A DNA stretch of 64,000 nucleotides. It comes from Cornus controversa. Taxonomy: Eukaryota > Streptophyta > Magnoliopsida > Cornales > Cornaceae. Under the pieces are notes generated by a model. The model saw nothing but the letters and a program-made list of their open reading frames with translations. It ran no database searches and had not been told where the DNA came from. Positions 27,001 to 38,700 of this stretch are shown here, piece by piece (the stretch's first letter is position 1; each line of letters begins with the position of its first letter). Where the stretch lies: NCBI GenBank assembly GCA_026545225.1, contig CM048853.1:52633255-52697254 (forward strand), written 5' to 3'. A program made the position numbers and the translations under genes.

Positions 27001-27851
27001 AGCATCTTGGGTTTGGAGTGGGATTGAGAGAAAACACTGAAAATCATAGAGAGAGAGAGAGAGAGCTAGGGTTTGGGGTTGAAACTTGTAATCTCTTGAT
27101 TTTTGCATAGTGAAAACTTTTGCCGGATCTTTCCCGTGGACATGGGCACATCACTCAACCACGTAAATTCTTGTGTTCTGTGTGATGCTTGTTTTGTTTT
27201 TTGTCGTGTTTCGTGATTGTTGCTTGGTTCATGGTTGTTTGTCGTAACAATTAGCCAGGCAATCAGCTTGAGAAAAGGAAAAGTATAATTGTGTGCAAAT
27301 GCATTTTTGCTGTGTTGTTACATTTTCCAACATAACACTGCTAGCTTCCCTGGTTTGCAATTACTGGTCATCCAGACGTACAGGACACGGATTTAAGTTC
27401 TCGTCCTTTTCTTTTTCTTTTTAGTCCTGGTACAAATGCATAAGTTACATTATCTTTTATGCAGGATTATATGCATACACCGGGCTTCTCTTGTCCAGGT
27501 GTTCCAATTGTGCCTGCTGTTTGCATCTTCTTCAACATGTTCCTATTTGCTCAGGTTTTGCTATGTCATACCTCTTAAACAAAACTACTATGGCATTGAC
27601 TGAAGATTTATATGGAATGAGATCATGAATCAAATGTCAATGTATTAAAATTTCCAAGTTGACTATCAACTCTTATCCTTTTCTTTTTCCTCTCTGTTTT
27701 GCAGTTACACTATGAAGCCTGGGTGAGATTTGTCATCCTCAGCATTATTTCAGTTGGTATTTATGCATTTTATGGGCAGTATCATGCCAATCCTGTAAGT
27801 TCTAATGAGACAGTTATTTACCATAGGGCACCTGCCGAAGAAGCAGAATAA
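17656..27851 (+). CDS. CAT9: Cationic amino acid transporter, CAT9 type
   Basis: Eight exons join in frame to 568 aa: 17656-17905, 22190-22596, 25279-25455, 25631-25855, 25940-26116, 26464-26697, 27465-27554 and 27705-27851 (TAA). The length matches Arabidopsis CAT9 (about 569 aa). The protein is an APC-superfamily transporter with many hydrophobic segments. Key stretches are LLGVGASIGAGIFVVTG (first membrane helix, the substrate-site glycines), AELASRFPAVVGGAYLYTY, ATVVFFAYVGFDAVANSAEESKRPQRDLP, LLVGLYVQSRLYLGLGRDGLLP, and the C-terminal LHYEAWVRF...YGQYHA typical of CAT9. The hydrophilic N-terminus is serine-rich. The family moves amino acids across endomembranes or the plasma membrane; CAT9 has been linked to vesicular or vacuolar membranes. 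Intron 1 is 4.3 kb and holds a hAT-like MITE. The KH gene converges from the right. Confidence 0.95.
19762..20190. mobile_element. hAT-like MITE in CAT9 intron 1
   Basis: This is a 429-bp non-coding element with inverted ends AGGGATGTCAA and TTGACATCCCTA. GCCTTG lies directly outside both ends (19756-19761 and 20191-20196), the recognisable part of a target duplication. The subterminal regions are rich in GGGGCGGG/CCCGTCCC and the centre is AT-rich. Its termini match the elements at 31005-34742 and 43985-44568. Confidence 0.72.
21036..21069. repeat. (TA)n microsatellite in CAT9 intron 1
   Basis: A run of alternating T and A about 34 bases long. Confidence 0.9.
22944..23006. repeat. 31-bp tandem duplication in CAT9 intron 2
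   Basis: Two copies of AATTCTACAACATTGAGAAA plus 11 further bases, starting at 22944 and 22975, are essentially identical. Confidence 0.85.
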
Positions 27852-29797
27852 ATACTAACATCATATGGTGCATATTCATGTGGCTTGTTGTCTATTGTAT
27901 TGATTGTTCCATATATACCCATGATTAGGTCGCAGTCAATTGTACTTTAAGACAATTATTTGTTGAACACTGTGATGGTAGTTGGCAACAAAATGCTCTA
28001 TATTCTGTATAGGCAATTGTTTAGAATTTTGAGATACGGCATTATTTACATTTATATTATCATTTACGGTGATGATTTTAATTTGTTGTAATGATGTAAT
28101 TTCTTTCTTTCTTTCTTTCTCAATGACTTCAACCTAAACAGCCACTGCCTGCTGTGATCTCGACCCATCGACTGACATGAAATCAACGATTGTCAGTTCA
28201 ATCTTGTCTCATGACCAGCAAATAGAACCTCCACCTTTCGTCTTGATAGGGTTTTGCAGGTGGAGATTGACTTGGTTAAGGCTGGAGCAAGCAAAAAAAT
28301 GTACATGTATGTTGTCGTTATTTTGGATGGTGTGGGAGTTTTGCTATGTCATCGGTATTTGTCTGATCCTTAATTACCCCATGCTTTGATTTTCATTTCT
28401 GCTAGTAGTCAATCGGGATTGCCACCATGGGAAGACCATGTTTAGTGCTGTTAAGACTGTTGTAGAAAAGGCCGAAAGATCCATATGAAAAACTCTTAAG
28501 TTGTGTCCTGTAGGTATCCATCAACAATAATTGGTGTCGTGAGGTGTGTAAATACTGAAATATAGTTGTGCAATGGCATTAATATAAGAGAAATATTAAT
28601 CGATATGAACAGTACAATGTTTTATATTATCATTACACATTGACTATAGTCTCTTTTATTAATTTTGAATTTTAATTGAAGTGCAGGAAATAAGATGTTA
28701 AACAAACAATTAAATTACAGTTCTAGAAATTATTGCTTGTTGCAAGGTATTTGAAGGATCTGTTGGCAGTGTTTTTTCCGTTTATATACGGCATACAGTG
28801 AGCATCTATACATAACACAAAAAAGAGGAAAATTTAAAACCATATTTCCTAAGTTGCTCTGTTTTTTTGTTCTGGGGGGGGGGGGGGGGGACGGGAATGA
28901 TTTAATGATCAAAGAAGAAAATAAATAAATACCATTACCGTTTAAAGAAAACGAGCCAGTATGATTCACTCCCCTAGTGCTTTGAGCCAGTATGATTCAC
29001 TCCCCTAGTGCTTCTTGTAATATTAACAAAATGGTGTAAAGACCTAAATGAAATTGACACCCACGCCATCTCACCATTGGAATTAAATTGACACAGGCCC
29101 TTGACCTTCCACATCTGTCACAGACGCATTTCAGAAAGGTCACACAGGCACCACACACCTGCTTAATGAGAGCCAGAGGATTGCATGACATGCCATAAGG
29201 TGGTGGGAGGCATATGTAAAGTGCAAAAACATCATTTGCTAGCCTGGACTTAGGTCCTAATAAGTGTGCCTAAACCACATGCATGTAATCAAGTCAAGTG
29301 AGAGCAATGGCTAAACAACAGCACTTGCGGAGGCTCAAACCAGTATGGAGAGAAATCTAGCTCCGTAACAACTTAATCATATTACAAATAAAAAACACCA
29401 CGACCCATATTTGACCATACCCTACGCTGTGGCAATGGGAATTAAATTAGCACAACCTCTACGTCAACTCCAGTCCTTCCAGCAAAATACCATCTCAACT
29501 TAGCTCAGAAAAAGTTTATTGCCCTAAATAACAATTTTTCAGACAAAAAGTTTTCAAATTTATTTCTTCCTGCAATTCATTTAGAAGTTCGCATCGAAGC
29601 ACACCTCTAGACCACTTAACACAAGATTTGATCAAAAGTAAAAAAAAATACTAATAATATATTTAAATTTTTTTATAAAACTAATTGATACAATAAATAT
29701 TACCTTGCACACTTTGTAAACACCATTGGTCCACAATTTTGTACATGAAGATGTGATAAAATTCACAGGCCGTACAAAAATAGGCCTGTATTTATAA
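27852..29797. other. Convergent 3' region between CAT9 and the KH gene
   Basis: It holds the 3'UTRs of both genes and no other gene I can support. A run of 17 G lies at 28874-28890. A 31-bp tandem duplication beginning GAGCCAGTATGATTCACTCC starts at 28953 and 28984. Polyadenylation sites were not fixed. Confidence 0.6.
28953..29014. repeat. 31-bp tandem duplication
   Basis: Two near-identical copies of a 31-base unit (GAGCCAGTATGATTCACTCC...) lie head to tail. Confidence 0.85.
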
Positions 29798-32700
29798 CTA
29801 CATTGGTGGAGCATGGAAAGACAGACCCGGATAGGCAGGAAATTGTGGTGTGGAATAGGCTGGAACTTGTTGTGTGGAATAGGCTGGAACTTGTTGTGTG
29901 GTAGTGGGTGTGAAGGAAGGAGCAAGGGCTGTCATCACTACGGCTTCGTTATAACTGCAGGCACAAAAATAAATAAATATATTTTCATTAGCTTCACCAT
30001 GGGCCAAGAGCATACAATATAAATTCAAAAGTGTAAAGAGATTTCCTGACACTAAAATCCCAAGCAAATGTCATTCATGAAAAGGACCCTTTTGTTTGAC
30101 CTTCACTGCATGCTAAATAATTGTGATATGAGCGTGCTAAAGGGTATTCGTGTCTTTCTCATTTTCTTTTGTGTCTTAATCTTCACCTTGATCAAACATA
30201 CATCAACTTAAATTACGACCAACAAATACTACCTTTAATTTTTATCAGTAATGTGTAATCAAAATTCCTGACCAGGAGATTGCACAAGAAAGTTCGCAGA
30301 GAATACAGGGAGAGATGAGGGACAGCTTACCAGAAAGAGTGCAGGAACAACAATTTTAAAAATGTAATATGGTCTAAGAGTGCATATCAATATACATACA
30401 AGTGCATACAATCAATGTAATTTCATTTTCTTTCAATTAAAATTGCTTATTAAATATATTATGTTGCTAATTGAGATGCAAGTAGGCTAGAAGGAGTGGG
30501 GAAGTTCATGAAAAAGACACACAACTTGTTTTTTTGAAAGAAAAAATAAATAAAATTGACTCGTGCATCTTTAATAAAAAATACATAAAAGAGCAGTAAA
30601 AATGTCACATTTAGGAAATAGTAAAGGCAGTTTTGTCTGCTCAAACTTGAGGATGAGAACAGCATGATGCACGAAAAAATGATGTCAAATAATCCCTTGT
30701 AAAAATGTATCAAGTATGTACATATATATGGATGTATATTCATTAAACTTCATGTGTCATACTTTTAAAGGCTAATCATCATAACATTTTTGTACTATAT
30801 TTTGTCCTGTGCCCATGCAACATGATATTTTGACTGATACTCTTCTACACTAATAATCATGTTTGTCCTTGTCACATAGGGTACTAAAGATAGTGTAACT
30901 ATCTATATATCATCCTAAAACTTGGATTCATAACTTGTCCTGAAATTTTTTGAAAGTTCCGAGGCAAAGTAATTTGGCAAGACTAAGCAACTCTTATTAC
31001 AAGTTAGGGGTGGCAAATTCTACTCCAACCCGCCTGCTAATTAATGAGTGTTGGGCAAGTGATTTAAATAAGAGGGTCATAAACGGGTCACTTGGCAAGG
31101 ATTGTTATAATTAACAGGTTGTTAGCGGGCTGAGAGTGGGTACCCACTTCCACCCCGCACTAACATAAATTGGAATCCAAAACACCCAAACATATCCACT
31201 TTCGTTTCTCTTTCCTTCTACTACTAGACACTCAAAGGGCTCTCCTGAGATGCAGAAGTGTTTCTTTACTGTGCCAGTCACTCAATGAAATTCCACCACA
31301 ACAACAACAACCAAGCCTTTTTCCAATTACTTGGGGTCAACTACATGAATCCGATGTTTTCATTCCGCTCTTTTTAATGTCATCTCCTCAGTTAATTCAT
31401 ACGCTATCATATCTTTCTTTACTAACTCTACTCATGTTAGCTTTGGTCCTCCTCTTCCCTTAGCATTGTCCTCAATTTGGATTATGCCACTTTTTCTGAC
31501 TGGCGCAGTTAAGGGTCTTCTTTGCACTTGTCCAAACCATCTTAACTGATTCTCTCTCATTTTATCTCCAATTGGTGCTACTCCAACCATCTCTAAAATG
31601 TGTTCATTTCTAATTCTATCCTTTCTAGTCTTCCCGCACATCCATCTCAACATTCGCATTTCTACAACACTCACTTTATGTAATACCTCGCTCCAACATA
31701 TGGTATGATATTGTCCGCTTTGGACTTGAGCCCGCACAGTTTTGCTCTTGGGTTTTACTCCAAAAGGCCTCATACCATTTGAAGATAACATACTACATAT
31801 AAGCACATCCCCTTTTCCACACCCAGGCGATGTAGGATTGAGCACCCTGTACCCTGTCAGTGTGGTAACTCAGCCCAGTGTCTGTCTTTGCACCTGTCCA
31901 CAAGGGTTACTACAATCCACCTCCCTACGAGGCCCGACGTCCTCGTCGGCATACTTCCGGCTGGGTTCAGGCTCTGATACCAATTGTAATACCCAACTCC
32001 AACACATGGTATGATATTGTCCGCTTTGGGCCTGAGCCCGCACGGTTTTGCTCGTGGGTTTAACCCACCTTGTTGATATTTCAGGTTTCAGACGGGTTCC
32101 ACTGCGAAGATAGAGTTTTATGGTTGGTTGTGGCAGACATCTCTTCTCATCGGTCACAGGGTAGAAACCTATCATCTTATTCAAGGGTCAGACTATGAAC
32201 TCGTTTAGAGAGTTTGGTTGTTAGTTTTAAATTAGAGTCTTAAACTTTTGTTTATTATGATTAAGGGGTCCTTGGGTTAGGGGACTTCCAAATTGTATCA
32301 GCGAACATATAATTATTTGTTTACCAGTTATTTCAATTCAGTAAGATTTTCTGTTCAGCTTTTAAAATTTATTTTACTGTCTTTTGTATTCTATGCTTGT
32401 TGCTACTAATTGAATGTATCTCCCAGGTTTTGTGTATGAGACTGGCCACCTCATACGCGAAATTTTCTGGGGGGTATTTCACTTTATGCAAATATTGTTG
32501 CCTAGCTGCCCAACATTAGGTACCATAAAGTATGACTGATCTAATAGCTGTTAAATAAAACTCCCCCTTCAATCGTAAGGGGATACGCCTATCACACAAT
32601 ATACTAGATGTACCCCTCCATTTAACTTATCATGCCTTTATTCTATGATTAACGTCATCTCCAATTTCTCCCTCATTTTGAATAATTGAGCCTAAATAGC

Positions 32701-35700
32701 AAAAAATGTTCACTTTTTTGAACCTCTTGATTCTCAATCCTCACTACATCATCATTTGTCCTTCTAGATTTACTAAAGTTACACTCCACATATTTCGTTT
32801 TATTTTGATTTATCTTAAACCCTTTTAGTTCTAAAGCTTCTCTCCAAATATCCAATTTGACATTAACTCCTCTAGTCTTATCAACTAAGACAATATCATT
32901 GACAAACAGCATACACCACGGAATATCATCTTGAATGTGTCTTGTCAGCTTATCCATCACTAGAGCAAAAAAGTATGGACTTAATGCTGACCCTTGGTGT
33001 AAGTCTACCGTGATTTAGAATTCGCTTGTTTCCCCTACAGGCGTTCTCTATAGTCACACACCCATCATACATGTCTTTTATTGTGTCGATGTATCCTTTT
33101 ATGACTTATTTCTTTTCTAAAACCCTCCATATTAGGTCTCTAGGTGCCCTATCATAAGCTTTCTCCAAATCAATAAAAATAATATAGAGATCTCTCCTCT
33201 TCTCTCTATATCTTTCCACTAGTCTCCTCAACAAGTGAATAACCTCCATCATGGACCTACCCGGCATGAATCCAAATTGATTCTTCGACACTTCTGTCTC
33301 TCGTCTTAGGCATTGTTCAATCACTCTCTCCCATAATTTCATAATGTAACTCATTAATTTAATACCACGATAATTATTACAACTTTGTATGTTCCATTTA
33401 TTTTTATATATAGGTACAAGAAAACTTTGGCGCCACTCATCTGGCGTCCTCTTAGTTGTTAAAATTTTATTAAACAATTTTGTTAACCAAGACAAGCTAA
33501 CTTCTCCTAGATACTTCCACACACCTCAATAGGAATGCCATCGGGTCCTAAAGCCCTCCTCAATTTCATCTTCCTTAAGGCATTCCTAAGCTCCCACTCC
33601 TTGACTATACGGAAAAATATAATATCTCTAACATTTTCCTCTAAGCCTAAACTTCTTATATGGAATTCCAGAAAATTAAAATTTCTAGTGACAGATATGC
33701 CCCGCATTCATTCTCCATTACATTTGACTATAACATCTTCTAAAGAGGCACTGAATTGTAATTTTTTATTCATAACTTGTTTCGTTGCCAAGAAAATGAA
33801 GGAACGTAAAAATTAAATAAATGAAAATTGAGTTGATTTTTGTCATTTCTTGGACCAAGACTTTATTAAATATATAACTTGTATAGTTTTGTTTTCTTCT
33901 ATTTTTGCTTTCTCGGCAACCGAAGATAGTATACATTTGCTGAAACCGTCTTCCAACAAGAAGAATTTCAAAGGCTCATGCCCAACAAAGGTAATTGGGT
34001 CCTTCTCATAATAGGGATAAAAACCTGTGCACTATCTGGTAGAGGCAGTTAGTGGGAAATCCCGTTGTTATGACTGTTGATTGCCTACCAATTTGTATAC
34101 TTTTGCTCTTGATCTGCCTTGAAAATCTGCAATTAGATGATTGTTTATTGATAATCGTTTGATGGTTTTCTGCCGTTGATCGAGTGTTTTTCAATCGTGA
34201 GGATTTAACTGAGGAGGAAGCTAGTATACTATATTAGAAATTTGAAATCAATTTATCTGAAATGGGCCTCCTGTGTAAGTTTTAAACCAAAATATGAAAC
34301 TTTTTTCGGGATGTCAACCCCGAAATTATTTTGGGGACTCATTCCATTTCACTTTATCACATCACAAAATTTTGTTAATATATCTCGTAGATAGCATCTG
34401 GCCGAGTTTAAATTGCAATTAAATAACTAACCCAAACATAAATTGTTAAAAAATGTTTTTTTTTTAAATTCTTTTATTTAGTATAGTTTTTCAAAGGTTA
34501 GATGATAAATGGCAGAAGGTTGAAGTTTTTAGGTTTTAAAATCAGGTCATAATTTTGTGGTTGGATGCGGGTGGACCCGGATATGGTTCATTGGACTGGA
34601 TATGAACTGACCTCAACAACCAAACCATTTGTGGTAAAAAAAAATGTAATTGGGTTGGATACGGGTTGACCCGCCCATTTAATACCCAATCCGTTCATGA
34701 ACTGTCCCAAACAGGTTATGACCCGCTCAATTGCCACCCCTACTACAAGTTAATATACTTTCACAGCGTCAGAGGAAATAAATAACATTCAAAGGAGCAT
34801 GAAATTAACACTGACCTTTGGCCACCAGTTTGTATCAACTGGGAATATATGTACTCGTCGACTCTTTGCTTTGCCAAAGCAACCTGTTAAGCATCAACAA
34901 CTTTCACAAGATGAGAACTTTGAGAAATAAATTCCAAAATCCTTATAACTCCTAACTAGGCGATCGTAGGAGTAATTTCCAAACAAATAGTTATCATTGT
35001 ATAACAGATTTTACATGCACAAACGCATCCTATAAAAGACAGAAAATACTTTTATATAATAACCTATTAAAATATCCAGATTTTGGGCTTCTTCTGAATT
35101 CTCTATTTTCATTTTTGCATGGGACCGCTCCCCACAAGAGCAGGATGGACGGTCATAAAGCCTAAATCTCTTCTCCATGCTGTATGTCAGGATGTCTTGC
35201 CGCCACAACTAAATCAAGTAATCAGAAATCACATTTATAATAGGGCTGGGGGATTTACCTGTTGAGTACTACCTCCAAGATGGATTTGCCTATGTTTTTG
35301 TTCACCTTTTCCACCGCATACCTGCAACCAGATAAAAGAGAACAAATGAAAAGGGAAAACAGTTTGCTACTTTGCTTTTGATAGAGAAAAGTAGTTTGTG
35401 GACAAGAAAGATCCGCGAACCTTGATTGTCGCCCCAGATTCATTTCTGATCCTTGAGATGTTGGAGCCAGACCTCCCAATCAGCCCACCAACCAATGTTT
35501 CCGAAATAACCATCTCCAGGGTTACATAATCAGCTGCAAGATTGATTGTCCTAAAGATGATGTCGTTATAAGGAAAAAAAATATTAAAGGTTTGACACAG
35601 CTGCAGAGTGCGGCAGTTGAAAATACAAGGATTCTGATCTGAAGGGCATTAAATAACCTGAAGCTGGGTCCACATATTGTTGATGTTGTCGAATGAAACC

Positions 35701-38700
35701 AAGATTATATGTCGGGCTGATAGAAATAACTTCTTTAGGTGGGTTATCCCTAGGCAAATTAAATTGATAAAAAATTAGGAAAGAAAGATAAATGGAAGGA
35801 AAGAAAGAAAAGAAAAAAAATGAAAAAATAGCAGCTGATCTCAATCAAGAATTTGATATTAGACCTTAGTTGACATCCAATCTCCTCCAAAGCCTTCATT
35901 ACTGCAGGAACATCGCCTGATATCTGGATTTAACACAAATGCTAATCATTTTTCAGTAGCAGAAATAAGCAAGGTACAATGCAAGTCTAACCTGAGATTG
36001 TCAAGAAAAATAATAATGGTGTAGACCATGTCCTTCACCTAAACCCTCCATACACATCTTGCTGGAAGCAAAATCAACAGGGCACAATGTTCTCCTTTTA
36101 TTACTCATTATATACAAGACATGATGCAATAAAAAAAAATTAAAGGCTAGGAAAAGGACCAATGATTCCATGAAATTGAATTCAGTGAATAAATCTTAAA
36201 CACAAGAGTTTAATCATGGTTTAGGTTAAGAATTGTTTCCAGTGGCAATACTAATCTTTACAATTTTGTGGTAATAGAAACGAAAGTCAAATATAATTTT
36301 CAAACTACACATTTTCCCATCAGAACTCCTCCAAGACCATCAAAACTCTCATGGACTGGGTCGAAAACTATTCAAGTTTTTAGAACACATTGAAACGATT
36401 ATTAATTCAAATGCTAAATTAGAAAGATTTACAACGTAAATACTTCATGAAATTACAATATATATATATTAGTAACATTATTTATCTATTAACTCAGTTA
36501 ATTTCATGGATTATATAGCTTTCTTTAGGTAATGGATGAAATCATATATTCCCCATCTATCCCCCCTTCAACTGGAAACAAGCGATATGATTGTTTCTAA
36601 ACCAAATATGATTTACACGAAAAGTTTTCTAAGTAGACAGTATAGATATTTCACATTAGAAGTAATTTATCTTGACATTTCATAATTACATTCGTGAGGT
36701 AAGTCTTGATTAATATTTCACAAGTTCTGGTGCCTGTGGCCTACTCTTATGATTTACATTGTTGTCACGCAATGTGGCTTTGCCCTCTTACTACATATTT
36801 TCAAAATATTTAAAGATACACAAACACACGCACACACTCTATGTAAATTGTTTTCTATGTTTTTATGCAGTCCTGCATTTCTAAACTTAACCAAAATTAT
36901 GTTCCATTCTGACAAATTTTGAAACAATAGCAGAACGTTCCTTGCTTTTGTAATTGTCAGAAAGAGCTATCTTCTCTTCTAACTAGTTGTAAAATTTTCC
37001 CGCTGTCACGAATTCTACGTATACAGTTTGGCACTGGACATGGCCTCCTTTGCACACTACCTTTCACCAGTGCCTTCAATATTCTCCCAGCCTTACAACT
37101 AGATTAAAGGAGTTCAACATCAAATTATTGGAAAGTGGCAGTCTGATGAATCTTATCTTGGGTCCTTTAGAAATATCTCTTACATGTCAAAAATACATAT
37201 CCATGAAACAGAACTTTAAATGCAAGTCATGACACAATTTGCATGAACTCTTTCAAGATGTTGAACTTCAGTTTGTAAAGCCATACTTTAAGCTAATTAA
37301 ATATGCAAGCTCCGTTCATTGTTTTGACCTAATCCGCCAGAGGCAATTATTTTGTTGCCTCCTTGCATCCTGGCATTAAATCTAGTAGCTCGCAGTAAAA
37401 ATCAGTAAACAAGTTCTCCTTCACTGCTTCAATAAACACACTATTGAATTATCCAAATCCTACAAGGTTAAAGGTGAAGCATAATTGAAAGACTAAACAG
37501 TAATATATCTAATCAAACGCTCACCTGTACCACTCGGTCAGATTCATGAGTGGATGCACACAAAGGTAATTGATTTTGAGCAAGAACTGTGATGGTGGCA
37601 CCTGAGGAATTCCTCAGCTTCTCAATGTTTTGACCGGATGTTCCAATCAAAGAACCTGCCTGGGAACCAGCAATCAAAAGCCTCAATGTGTTTGCAGCCA
37701 AATGTCCTGCACCAACTTTCAGTTCCTTGACATTGTTGTCATCTTCCTATAAATGAACAGAGAGAAACATCTCATCAGTCAACCGTAATGAAGTAAATAA
37801 TTCAAGCCTCAAACAGGTATATTTGGTCTTCACAGAGATAAAGATAGATATATAGATGGATAGATTGAGAGAGAGAGAGACGGGTAACCTGGAATATTCA
37901 CTAAATTCAAGAAAAATACAAGTTTGTGACAAGAAAAGGAGGTGAAAAACAATTTGGTTAACTGGTAATCGCAAACAGCGCATCCAATTGTTGAAAATTG
38001 AGATGCGGCAAAATTGGAGAAAAAAACTAAATGTTGAATCGCTGCAAAGCACTCCACTGCATATAACATACAAGACAGTTGGATCTATAATGTGTTGGGT
38101 GCGAAACGACTGTTAAGAGTATTTATATTTTCCTCATTTATTGGTGCATTTACCTGCAAACTTCTTGTGAAGTCATCCTTACTATTTTTTCCTCAATCCA
38201 GTGATTTTAACTCCCTAATGTTTAAAAATTTGGACATAGTTCATGGTCTAAGTAGTAAGACATCCTTAGCATTTCATGTGTTGACAAATGGATGCCTTAT
38301 AAAAGAAACTTCTATTAATAAAACATTAATATAAAGCTTTTTTTCTAGATTTCAAGTTCTCAACCCAAAATGATGATCACTACCGACAGACTTGTGTTGA
38401 CAAATGGATGCCTTATAAAAGAAACTTATATTAATAAAACATTAATATAAAGCTTTTTTTCTAGATTTCAAGTTCTCAACCCAAAATGATGATCACTACC
38501 TACAGACTTGTGTTGTCCATAAGCAATGGAAAGCATCATTCTTTTGTTAGTTATTTTCTATTTTTCTTCTGCATTTCTCATTTCAAATCAGCTCAAGACA
38601 CATTGGTGCAGCATGGAGAGCAATGTCCACTGCAAACATGTAAAAAAGAATGACTAACAGCAATAGCAGACAACTGAGTGGTGACAAGGTTACTTCACAA

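Larger units (their letters stand above)
31005..34742. mobile_element. Large hAT-like element in the last KH intron, host of nested insertions
   Basis: Ends TAGGGGTGGCAA (31005) and TTGCCACCCCTA (to 34742) are perfect inverted repeats. They are flanked by TTACAAGT (30997-31004) and CTACAAGT (34743-34750), a 7/8 match to an 8-bp hAT target duplication. The subterminal parts share GGGTCA/TGACCCG and CGGGT motifs. About 2.4 kb in the middle is an RTE LINE with its own insertion; without it the element would be about 1.3 kb. I see no transposase. The right end lies 65 bases from the donor side of KH exon 8. Confidence 0.68.

Noticed and set aside
31870-32184. 104-codon minus-strand ORF in the LINE region
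   Set aside because: It spans the TRIM/LTR piece and its primer-binding site, so it is not a protein gene.
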